Below, in pieces: positions 28,470 to 35,825 of a stretch of 64,000 nucleotides of DNA (positions within the stretch are counted from its first letter, which is position 1; every line of letters starts with the position of its first letter). Source of the stretch: Streptomyces sp. NRRL F-5123 (GTDB lineage Bacteria; Actinomycetota; Actinomycetes; Streptomycetales; Streptomycetaceae); NCBI RefSeq assembly GCF_000721495.1, contig NZ_JOHY01000050.1:1-64000 (forward strand), given 5' to 3'. The notes beneath the pieces are model-generated. The model ran no database searches. It saw only the letters and a list, made by a program, of their open reading frames with translations, and had not been told where the DNA came from. Made by a program: the position numbers and the translations under genes.

Positions 28470-29015
28470 TCAGACGTCTGGACGGAGGTTCGGGGCCAGC
28501 AACTCCAGGGCCTCTTCCCATCGGAAGCGGTCCGCCCCGCCTCCCGACTTCGGAGGGTGCGGCTCGTAGCTGCTGATGCGCACGCCCATCGACCGCAGGC
28601 GCGAGAGGCTCTCGGTGTACGCGGGGTGGGCGGCCATCGCGCTGTTCACGTACGGCAGGACGGCGGTCGGGATTCCGAGGCCGTACGCCTCGCACAGGAT
28701 GCCCAGCGCCAGCGTGTCCGAGATGCCCGCCGCCCACTTGTTGATCGTGTTGAACGTCGCCGGCGCCACCGCGATCGCGTCCGCGGGCGGCAGCGGGCGT
28801 ACGTCACCGGGCTTCCGCCACGCCGAACGCACCGGATACCCCGTCCGGGCCTCGACCGCCGCCTCGTCGATGAAGCCGAGCCCCAGCGGCGTGGCCACCA
28901 CGCCCACACCCCAACCCCGCCCCTGGGCAGCGGAGATGAGCGTCCCCACATCCGGGGCCACGCCCGCCGCGCACACCACGACGTACAGGAACGGCCTCTC
29001 CGGCGACTCACTCAC
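28470..29015 (-). CDS. Flavoprotein, second copy
   Basis: A 181-residue duplicate of the flavoprotein at 3160-3693; the two differ at only about one residue in ten or fewer. All core segments are the same, including PPADAIAVAPATFNTINKW, so it is probably functional. The C-terminus is slightly longer (LLAPNLRPDV). GTG 29015 overlaps the stop of a truncated XRE gene. Because its regulator is truncated, its expression must differ from that of copy 1. Confidence 0.85.
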   Translation of the reverse strand: MSESPERPFLYVVVCAAGVAPDVGTLISAAQGRGWGVGVVATPLGLGFIDEAAVEARTGYPVRSAWRKPGDVRPLPPADAIAVAPATFNTINKWAAGISDTLALGILCEAYGLGIPTAVLPYVNSAMAAHPAYTESLSRLRSMGVRISSYEPHPPKSGGGADRFRWEEALELLAPNLRPDV

Positions 29016-29247
29016 GCGGACACTCCCAACCGACGGGCGAAGTGATGCAGTTCCGGCAGCCTACGACGGCGGTCACCTGCGGCCATGCCGACCACCAACT
29101 CCAGCACAGCCGGCCGGCGCACGTCCTGGGCGGCGCAGCTCTCGGCGATCCGCAGCGCCTGGTAGCCGTCGGCAAGGCGGCCCTGCCGGCTGTACGCGCG
29201 GGCGGTGTCCGTCCACAGGGCGGCCCGGCGTTCCGGTAGAGGGATGC
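29012..29247 (-). pseudogene. 5'-truncated XRE regulator fragment
   Basis: The last roughly 78 codons of the XRE gene at 3690-4955 are repeated here with few changes (RRAALWTDTARAYSRQGRLA to LPELHHFARRLGVSA). Homology stops abruptly near 29247, just after the codons for PERRA, and the HTH domain is absent. It is a duplication breakpoint, not a regulator. Confidence 0.85.
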
Positions 29248-29470
29248 GGACGAAGCCACCCCTGGCGGGATGCGTGCGGCACTGCCCAAGGCGGCGGCCC
29301 GACCGGTCGCGTCCGTGTCCGCCGTCGCCTCCGGGCACCCGGGATAACAGCCGATCCGGCGTACGAACGTGCGACCGATTTGGCAAAACATGGGCGTCGA
29401 TTCTGGCATTGCAGGGGCGGCAGATCCGGCATAATGACCCCTGATCGTCGTGAGCTCCCAGGAGATGATT
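29248..29470 (+). promoter_or_regulatory. Promoter region of the AAA/DUF4143 ATPase gene
   Basis: Unique sequence between the duplication breakpoint and the ATPase. A -10-like CATAAT lies at 29430-29435, about 35 bp before the start codon, with no clear -35 box. AGGAG at 29460-29464 serves ATG 29471. Confidence 0.4.
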
Positions 29471-30742
29471 ATGGTCGCAGAACACTCTGAGCTGGTCGAA
29501 CGGCACCTCGCAGCCGTCATCAGTGAGCTTCTCCAGGAGGAGCCGGTCATCGTCCTGACGGGTGCCCGAACCGTCGGCAAGAGCACTCTGCTGGCTGCCT
29601 GCGCAGCCGCGCACGGCGTCGACGTGGTCGATCTCGACGAGGTCGCGACCCGTCGCGCGGTGACAGCGGACCCCGGACTGTTCGTGAGCGCCGATCGCCC
29701 CGTTCCGGTCTGCATCGACGAGTTCCAGCACGTTCCCACCCTCCTGGACTCGATCAAAGCCGAGCTCAACCAGGACCTCAGACCGGGCCGCTACCTGCTG
29801 ACCGGGTCCACCCGATACGAGACCTTGCCCGCGGCCAGCCAGTCCCTGACCGGACGCGCCCACGTCGCCACGATGTGGCCCCTTTCCCAGGGCGAACTGC
29901 TCGCTCGGCGCGAAACCGCCCTCGACGCCCTGGTCTCGGACCCCACGGCACTGATCAGCGCCGAGCCCACCGATGCCTCAAGGGCGGACTACGAGCGGAT
30001 CGTGCTGACCGGCGGCTTCCCTTTGGCGCTGGCACGTCCAGCAGGACGCTCGCGCGATCGATGGTTCCGCGACTTCGTCACCCTCGTCCTGGAGAGGGAC
30101 GTTCTGGAAATCCGCAAGGTCCGCCAGCGCCAGGTGCTCCCGCAGATTCTGCGGCGGCTCGTCGGCCAGACGGCCCAGGTCCTCAACATCAGCCATGTAG
30201 CCGACGCCGTGGGACTGGAAAGCAGCGTCGTGCGGGACTACATCGGCCTGCTCCAGGCCGTGTTCCTGGTCCACCGACTCGAGGCGTTCGGGCGCTCGGT
30301 CACCAGCCGGTCCACACGCACACCCAAGATCCACGCGGTCGACACCGGTCTGGCCGCCTACCTCCTGGGCGTCACGGAGCAGAAACTCGCGGCCCGGACA
30401 CCATCGGTGCTCACCCAGTTCGGCCACCTGGTCGAGACCTTCACCGTCAACGAACTCATCAAACAGGCCGGGTGGGCACAGACGGCGGTGACATTTTCCC
30501 ACTACCGGACGAAGGACCAACAGGAGGTCGACCTCGTCGTCGAAACCGACGCGGGCGTGGTGGCCGGAGTCGAAGTCAAGGCATCCTCGACCATAACCGA
30601 CAACGACTTTCGCGGCCTCAGAGCACTGCGGGACAGACTCGGTGACGACTTCGCCGGCGGAGTACTGGTCAATCTGGGCAACAGGTCCTACACCTACGAG
30701 GACAAGCTCCACGTCATCCCGTTGGAGACCCTGTGGCGATGA
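29471..30742 (+). CDS. AAA ATPase with DUF4143 domain
   Basis: A 423-residue member of the AAA_14/DUF4143 family. Walker A GARTVGKST is near residue 33, Walker B VCIDEFQHVP near 80, and the sensor region LLTGSTRYE follows. The C-terminal DUF4143 region carries an EVDLVVE-x-GVEVKAS motif like a PD-(D/E)xK nuclease core. The biological role of the family is unsettled. ATG 29471 is chosen for AGGAG six bases upstream. It is the only intact cargo gene of island 2 besides the hypothetical protein and flavoprotein, and ends 184 bp before att copy 3. Confidence 0.88.
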   Translation: MVAEHSELVERHLAAVISELLQEEPVIVLTGARTVGKSTLLAACAAAHGVDVVDLDEVATRRAVTADPGLFVSADRPVPVCIDEFQHVPTLLDSIKAELNQDLRPGRYLLTGSTRYETLPAASQSLTGRAHVATMWPLSQGELLARRETALDALVSDPTALISAEPTDASRADYERIVLTGGFPLALARPAGRSRDRWFRDFVTLVLERDVLEIRKVRQRQVLPQILRRLVGQTAQVLNISHVADAVGLESSVVRDYIGLLQAVFLVHRLEAFGRSVTSRSTRTPKIHAVDTGLAAYLLGVTEQKLAARTPSVLTQFGHLVETFTVNELIKQAGWAQTAVTFSHYRTKDQQEVDLVVETDAGVVAGVEVKASSTITDNDFRGLRALRDRLGDDFAGGVLVNLGNRSYTYEDKLHVIPLETLWR

Positions 30743-30796
30743 GGGCTGCGCCGGTCGCCCACCGGACAGACCGGCGAAGACCCGCATGCGGGCGCG

Positions 30797-30926
30797 TTGC
30801 ACCACATCCGCACCACGCACAGCGGTACGGCGCGGGCAACCACGGTCACCAACGGCCCCGTCCATGTGGACACTTCAGGATCGAACGTGCCGCTGACCAG
30901 CACAGACGCCGACAGAGCACCTGTGA
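30797..30926. repeat. Conserved element-end sequence before att copy 3
   Basis: The counterpart of 27675-27811: TTGCACCACATCCGCACC, CAGCGGTACG, GCGGGCAACCACGG, then CTGACCAGCAC and GTGATTCCC leading into the att core. The minus-strand reading gives ARAVPLCVVRMWCN. Confidence 0.5.
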
Positions 30927-30970
30927 TTCCCAAGCTCAGAGCGCGGGTTCGCTTCCCGTCATCCGCTCCA
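30927..30970 (+). repeat. att copy 3 (tRNA-Gly 3' half)
   Basis: Matches 115-158 with one change (A to C at 30952 in the T loop). The hairpin that follows is diverged in sequence but keeps its pairing. It closes island 2 and opens island 3. Confidence 0.86.
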
Positions 30971-30975
30971 TCGAC

Positions 30976-31002
30976 AGGCCCCAGGTCAGAGGTCTGGGGC
31001 CT
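30976..31002. terminator. Terminator-like hairpin at att copy 3
   Basis: AGGCCCCAG pairs with CTGGGGCCT and is followed by ATTTGTTG. Compared with the hairpin at copy 1, both arms have changed together, preserving the stem. Confidence 0.65.
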
Positions 31003-31237
31003 ATTTGTTGTCTGGACCAGTTGAAGAACCGTGCCATTCCCGCACCACAGATGGCGGTCAGTTGGCGCGCTCGCCAGAGAACGTCGAGCCCGACTCCAGT
31101 TGTGGGCGAGTTCTGACTCCAGAAGGTGAGCCCGCATCTGGTGTTGCGGTGCGTTGAATTCTGTGGGCGCCGGTTGGAGCAGGCGGTCGACTCGGGCGCT
31201 GGACCGACGCGCAGCCGCGGCTGGGGCCGGGCAGTCC

Positions 31238-31275
31238 GCACAACGCCCCCGGGCGGATGGCCGGGGGCGTTGTGC
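31238..31275 (-). terminator. Strong hairpin terminator after the SRPBCC gene
   Basis: A perfect 15-bp stem (GCACAACGCCCCCGG and complement) with an eight-base loop lies 21 bp beyond the stop of the leftward gene at 31297. The 31003-31237 stretch holds no supported gene. Confidence 0.75.
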
Positions 31276-31296
31276 GGCGGTGTTCGGAGCTGTGTC

Positions 31297-31773
31297 CTAC
31301 CGGCTCTCGGCCTCGGCCTTGAGCTGGTGCAGCCAATCGGTCAGGGACTCTTCCAGGGCCTGGCGCAGCTGGTCGGGCCGGGCCTGGACCACGGGGCCGC
31401 TCCAGGACTCCTGGGTGTGGACGGTAACCGTTCCGCCGTGTTCTTCGAAGGCCCATACGTGGATGCCGTCGATGCCGTTGGCGGGTCCGCCCCAGACGGT
31501 GCGCTCACCGTGGATGACCTGGAAGAGGGTGGAGGTGATGTCCAGGCCGTGGGTGAGCCAGTGGAAGCTCGCTCCGGGCGCGAGCGGGCCGGCGAAATCG
31601 ACTTGCTCGACGTTGGTGTTCCAGCGGGCCCATCCGGCGATGTCGGTGTGCAGGTCCCAGACCAGGGCGAGTGGGGCGTTCACGGTGGTGGAGACTCGCA
31701 CGATCACCGGGGCGTTCTCGTCGATCGCGGTCGGCTGGGGCTGCCGGGGGGCGGTGTTGGTGTTGGTGTTCAT
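31297..31773 (-). CDS. SRPBCC family protein (cytoplasmic)
   Basis: A 158-residue START/Bet v1-like (SRPBCC) protein, a fold that binds hydrophobic ligands or acts as a polyketide cyclase. Typical landmarks are VRVSTTVNAPLALVWDLHTD, then WARWNTNVEQVDF and a C-terminal LRQALEESLTDWLHQLK helix. ATG 31773 has GGAGG upstream; the residues before it are asparagine/threonine-rich in the extended frame and rejected. It is related to the secreted protein at 33344 and is separated from it by the MFS gene. It probably binds the compound handled by the transporter. Confidence 0.83.
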   Translation of the reverse strand: MNTNTNTAPRQPQPTAIDENAPVIVRVSTTVNAPLALVWDLHTDIAGWARWNTNVEQVDFAGPLAPGASFHWLTHGLDITSTLFQVIHGERTVWGGPANGIDGIHVWAFEEHGGTVTVHTQESWSGPVVQARPDQLRQALEESLTDWLHQLKAEAESR

Positions 31774-31829
31774 GGTGGTGTCCTCCGTGCTGGGGGTCTG
31801 GTCATGGGGAAGTCGGGGCGGGGGGGGAG

Positions 31830-33299
31830 TCAAAGGGTCTTGCCGGTCGCCGTCTCCTGCGCGGGCCGGTCGCCGCGGGGGGTGATGAGGGCTGCCAGCA
31901 GGGCGGCTGCGGCGGCGATCGCCGTGCCGGCGAGGAAGGCTGCGTGGTAGCCGCTGTTGATCCCGGCCAGGGTCGGGGTGGTTCCGGTGCGGTGGGTGGC
32001 GACGGCGCTGAGCAGGGCGAGTCCGAGGGCTCCGCCGATCTGCTGGGTGGTGTTGATCAGACCGCCGGCCAGACCGGCATCAGCCGGGGCGACCTGTGCT
32101 GCGGCGGTGACGTTGACGCTGACGAACGACAGCCCCAGCCCTGCTCCCACCAAGAACGAGGGACCCAGGATGGTGCCGGCGAAGCTGCCGTGGACGGAGG
32201 CGGTGGAGAACCAGCCCATGCCGGCGGCGAGCAGGAGCGGGCCGGTGACCATGAGAGTTTTGTTGCCGGTGCGGGCTACGAGCTGTGGCGCCAGCCCGGC
32301 CGCCACAATGATCATCAGGGCCAGCGGCAGCTGGCTGAGCCCGGCCTGCAGCGGTGTGTAGTGCAGGATCTGCTGCAGGTACAGGGAGAGGAAGAAGAAG
32401 AGTCCGACCGTGGCAGCGCCGATCGCCGCCATGACCGCGTTGGCGGAAGTGACGGTGCGCAGCCGGAAGATCCGCAGCGGCACGAGCGGCTGGGCGACGG
32501 CTCGCTCTATGGCGACGAACACCGCGAGCAGGAGGGCGCCCAGGCCCAGGGCGGACAGGACCAGGGTTGAGGTGGTGCCCTTGGCGTCGACCTGGGACAG
32601 GCCGTAGACGATCGAGGCCAGTCCCGTGGTCAGGGTGGCGGCCCCGGGAAGGTCGATCCCGCCTCGGGTCCCGGCGTGGGCGGGGACGTAGCGCAGGGTT
32701 CCTGCGGCCACCGCTGCCGCGACGGGGAGATTGACCAGGAAGATCGCGGGCCAGCCGAAGGCGCCGGTGAGCACGCCGCCCAGCAGCACCCCCGCCGCAC
32801 CCCCGCAGCCGGCTACCGCACCCCACACACCGAGCGCCTTGGCTCGCTCCTTGCCGGGGAACAGCGTGGTGACCAGCGACAGCGCAGCCGGTGACATCAG
32901 CGCTGCGGCTGCTCCCTGGACGGCTCGGGCGGTGATCAGGGTGCCCGCCGCGGGGGCGCAGGCGGCGACCGCCGATGCCGCGCCGAATCCGATCAGGCCG
33001 GTCAGGAAGGTGGCGCGCCGGCCGCGCAGGTCCGCGATCCGGCCGCCGAGCATGAGCAGCCCGCCGAAGGTGAGGACGTAGGCGGTCACCACCCAGGACA
33101 GGGAGGAGGGTGCCATGTGCAGGCCGGTGCCGATGTCCGGCAGGGCTATGTTCACGATCGAGGAGTCCAGTACGACCATGAACTGGGCGACCGCGAGGAC
33201 GCTCAGGGCGGCCCAGCGTCGCGGGTCGGGCGAGTGGTCCGGGTCGGGCGGGGCGGGCTGAGCGGTGGGCGAGACGGGCGCGGTACGCAGGGCTTCCAT
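31830..33299 (-). CDS. MFS drug-efflux transporter (DHA2, 14-TMS type)
   Basis: A 489-residue integral membrane transporter of the EmrB/QacA family. The start region FMVVLDSSIVNIALPDIG and the motif-A loop GRIADLRGRR are diagnostic, with motif C-like glycine-rich helices (GVLLGGVLTGAFGW). It should export drugs or toxic metabolites by proton antiport. ATG 33299 has AAAGGAG upstream. Its two SRPBCC neighbours and divergent TetR gene suggest a ligand-inducible resistance cassette. Confidence 0.9.
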   Translation of the reverse strand: MEALRTAPVSPTAQPAPPDPDHSPDPRRWAALSVLAVAQFMVVLDSSIVNIALPDIGTGLHMAPSSLSWVVTAYVLTFGGLLMLGGRIADLRGRRATFLTGLIGFGAASAVAACAPAAGTLITARAVQGAAAALMSPAALSLVTTLFPGKERAKALGVWGAVAGCGGAAGVLLGGVLTGAFGWPAIFLVNLPVAAAVAAGTLRYVPAHAGTRGGIDLPGAATLTTGLASIVYGLSQVDAKGTTSTLVLSALGLGALLLAVFVAIERAVAQPLVPLRIFRLRTVTSANAVMAAIGAATVGLFFFLSLYLQQILHYTPLQAGLSQLPLALMIIVAAGLAPQLVARTGNKTLMVTGPLLLAAGMGWFSTASVHGSFAGTILGPSFLVGAGLGLSFVSVNVTAAAQVAPADAGLAGGLINTTQQIGGALGLALLSAVATHRTGTTPTLAGINSGYHAAFLAGTAIAAAAALLAALITPRGDRPAQETATGKTL

Positions 33300-33343
33300 G
33301 GCGCCGGCTCCTTTCTGGCTGATGGCGGTGGGCGACCGGTTGG

Positions 33344-33937
33344 TCAGGAGTGGCTCTCGCTCGTGCGCTTGAGGTTGTTCACCCAGTTCTGGAGCGAGTT
33401 GTCCAGGGCTTTCTGCAGGACGGCGGTGTTGGCCACGACCGGGGCGCCGGTCCAGGACTCCTCGGTGCGCACGAGAACCCCGCCCTTGACGGGGGTGAAG
33501 GTCCACACGTGGATCGCGTTGATGCCCTGGGCCGGGCCGCCCCAGGCCAGGCACGTGTCGTGCTCGACCTCCTTGACGGTGGAGGTGATGTCCAGGCCCT
33601 CGGTGGCCCAGCGGAACACCGAGCCGGGCCGCAGAGCGCCAGGGGTGTCCTTGACCAGCGAGGTGACATTGGGCTGCCAGGCGGGCCAGTTCTCCACATC
33701 CGTCTGCACCTTCCACACCGTGACCAGCGGGGCATTGATCACGATGGCCTTGCGGGTGACCACTGGGGCGCTCTCGTCGGGGTGGACGCCGTCACACGTC
33801 AGCGACCGACTGGAGGAGGTGTTGCCCGGGTGGCGGTCGTACGAGTGGTCGTTCTCGTGGCCAAAGGCCAGACCGGAGGCGCCGATGACCAGAACTCCGG
33901 ACAGGGCGGCGAGCGAGACGGCGTTGAGAGCGCGCAT
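33344..33937 (-). CDS. Secreted SRPBCC family protein
   Basis: A 197-residue protein with an N-terminal signal peptide (MRALNAVSLAALSGVLVIGA, cleavage probably after AFG or GHA-like residues near 26), a short polar linker and an SRPBCC domain (VINAPLVTVWKVQTDVENW, WGGPAQGINAIHVWTF). It is the exported relative of the 31297 protein. Two cysteines (TCDG and DTCLAW) could form a disulfide outside the cell. ATG 33937 has GAAGGA upstream. It is divergent from the TetR gene. Confidence 0.82.
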   Translation of the reverse strand: MRALNAVSLAALSGVLVIGASGLAFGHENDHSYDRHPGNTSSSRSLTCDGVHPDESAPVVTRKAIVINAPLVTVWKVQTDVENWPAWQPNVTSLVKDTPGALRPGSVFRWATEGLDITSTVKEVEHDTCLAWGGPAQGINAIHVWTFTPVKGGVLVRTEESWTGAPVVANTAVLQKALDNSLQNWVNNLKRTSESHS

Positions 33938-34200
33938 GAGGTGTTCCTTCGTGAAGACCGAGAGATGTGCACCCGGAAGTCCGGGCGGAACCGAGTAGTC
34001 GTTACTGCCACTCGCTTCTGTTAGAGACTGTAACTGTTGCTACGGGTGAACACAACTCGCGGCCATCGGCATCCCCGTCCGGGCATTACCCGCGCATGCC
34101 ATGCGCTGCCATCACGTCCCGAGCTGTTAGACATAAGAACGGGAGCTACGATGGATCGCACAGCAGAGACGGCTCATACGGCAGGCACGGAGGAGCGGCG
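33938..34200. promoter_or_regulatory. Divergent control region of the MFS/SRPBCC cassette
   Basis: A/T-richer than its surroundings. GTTAGAGACTGTAAC at about 34020-34034 has self-complementary GTTA/TAAC arms, and TGTTAGA recurs near 34127. These are candidate operator elements for the adjacent TetR protein. GGAGGAG just before 34201 is the ribosome site of that gene. Confidence 0.4.
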
Positions 34201-34902
34201 ATGACGACCGGTGGACCACGGGCCAGGTATCGGGAGCAGACGCGCACAGAGATCAAGGAGATCGCCCTGCACCAGCTCTCGGAGGGAGGCATCGCAGCGG
34301 TCACCCTCACCCGCATCGCCAAGGAGTTGGAACTCTCCGGCCCGGCTCTGTACCGCTACTTCGCCAACCGGGACGCGCTGCTCGGCTCCCTGATCGGCGA
34401 CGCCTACCAGGACCTCGCCACAGCCATCGGGCAGGCCGCGCAGGCGTCCGCGAAGTACACCCCGCGTCATCGGCTGCTGTCCCTGGCCGGCTCCTACCGG
34501 GACTGGGCCGTGGCGCAACCCCACCGCTACCTGCTGATCGCCGGAACCCCGCTGCCCGGCTACAGCGCCCCGCCCGAGACCCTCACGCAGGCGCGCGCGG
34601 CCCTCGGACCGTTCCTGCCGCTCTTCGCCGCAGCGCAGCCCCACCCCGCGGTGCTGCCCGTCGCCGAGCAGATGGACACCTGGGCACACCAGGACCCGGC
34701 CGTCGCCGACTGGGTCGCGCAGTACCTCGACAACCCGCACGGCGCCGGCCACGCCCTGGCCGGCGCCGTCACGGCGTGGACCCGGATCCACGGCGTGGTG
34801 AGCCTGGAAGTCCAAGGCCTCTACGAGGGCATGGGCCACCAGCCCCAGACACTGCTGGAAGCGGAGATGAACACACTCGCCGACGCCTTCCGGCTCGACT
34901 GA
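34201..34902 (+). CDS. TetR/AcrR family transcriptional regulator
   Basis: A 233-residue TetR regulator. The HTH is at about residues 15-60 (IKEIALHQLSEGGIAAVTL, then IAKELELSGPALYRYFANRDAL). The C-terminal part resembles the WHG-type ligand domain (QVQGLYEGMG-like end). ATG 34201 has GGAGGAG upstream. Divergent arrangement with the SRPBCC/MFS operon implies it represses that operon and itself until a ligand binds. Confidence 0.88.
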   Translation: MTTGGPRARYREQTRTEIKEIALHQLSEGGIAAVTLTRIAKELELSGPALYRYFANRDALLGSLIGDAYQDLATAIGQAAQASAKYTPRHRLLSLAGSYRDWAVAQPHRYLLIAGTPLPGYSAPPETLTQARAALGPFLPLFAAAQPHPAVLPVAEQMDTWAHQDPAVADWVAQYLDNPHGAGHALAGAVTAWTRIHGVVSLEVQGLYEGMGHQPQTLLEAEMNTLADAFRLD

Positions 34903-35047
34903 CCCCCGGGCACGGACCGAGAACGGGCGCAGGCCGCGCCACGGACAGCAGGACCGCTTCGCGCAGTAGGCACCGGACAGGCCCTCCAGCCCTCCCTCCA
35001 GACCCCCGCTGAGCGAAGCCGGCGCCCAGCCCCTGGCCGACCGCGCC

Positions 35048-35164
35048 GGCCGCAAACCCCGCCGCCGGGTCGCCGGGTCGCCGGGTCGCCGGCCTCATGA
35101 TCGCCGCCATCGCCATCGCCATCGCCATCGCCGGTGCCATTCCTTTTCTCGATACCCGGCGATG
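35048..35164 (+). pseudogene. VapC (PIN-domain) toxin remnant with tandem-repeat expansions
   Basis: GRKPRRRV is followed in another frame by LMIAAIAIA, the same arrangement as GRRPRRRVADLMIAAIAIA in the vapC remnant at 37838-38107. Between them the 8-bp unit GCCGGGTC is repeated three times and shifts the frame. Just after, GCCATC is repeated four times. The frame ends at TGA 35162-35164. It is a decayed C-terminal piece of a toxin gene. Confidence 0.6.
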
Positions 35165-35825
35165 ACCCCGTGCCGCTGAGGGCGTGAAGCCCTGAACCGG
35201 GACCTCCAGCGGGCCGCGGACAGATTTCTGAGTTCACGGGACCGCCCATGACGTGCTCGGGCAGGACACACGCGGGCGGCGCGGAACGCGGGACGGCAAT
35301 CTGGAAAGTCGCTCGAATGGGGCCTGCCGCATGGCCGCGCCCTTCGGGGGCACGCAAGTCACTGCCTTCGACGGCCGCCCCGGTGCCGACTGCCTGCGAG
35401 CGGCCCTCGCCTCGTCCATCCCCGATCCTCCGTCTCCGCGCACGGACCCGGCCATGGACCCGGCCGCGAATCCGGTGACCGCCCCGGTTTCGCCGGAGAT
35501 TTCGAAGACCTCGCACCGACATCCGCGGCCGTGACGTCCGGTCCTTGCGTCTCCGTTCTCCTCGCCGTCGGTCGGTGCCTGTCCCGGCCCAGCGTGATTC
35601 TCCGGTCGCCGGCGCACAGAGGATCTTGCCGAACCGGCATGCGGACGGGCGCCGCCGTACGGATCGAAGAAGCGGAAGGTAATACGGGGACATCCACGGG
35701 GAGACGGCCTGGCACCTAGGGGGGAGAGGCAGTAGCGTCCCGCGAGGCACATGTAGTTCCGACGAAAGTACGGTCCCGCACTGCTCGTTCGCTTCCCGAA
35801 CGGGTCCCCCCTCGCTGGAGCCGCA
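35165..35825. other. Intergenic stretch upstream of the sugar dehydrogenase gene
   Basis: About 660 bp with no supported gene on either strand; open frames lack ribosome sites and recognisable content. The promoter of the secreted dehydrogenase should lie near its right end. GGAG at 35814-35817 is the likely ribosome site. Confidence 0.45.
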
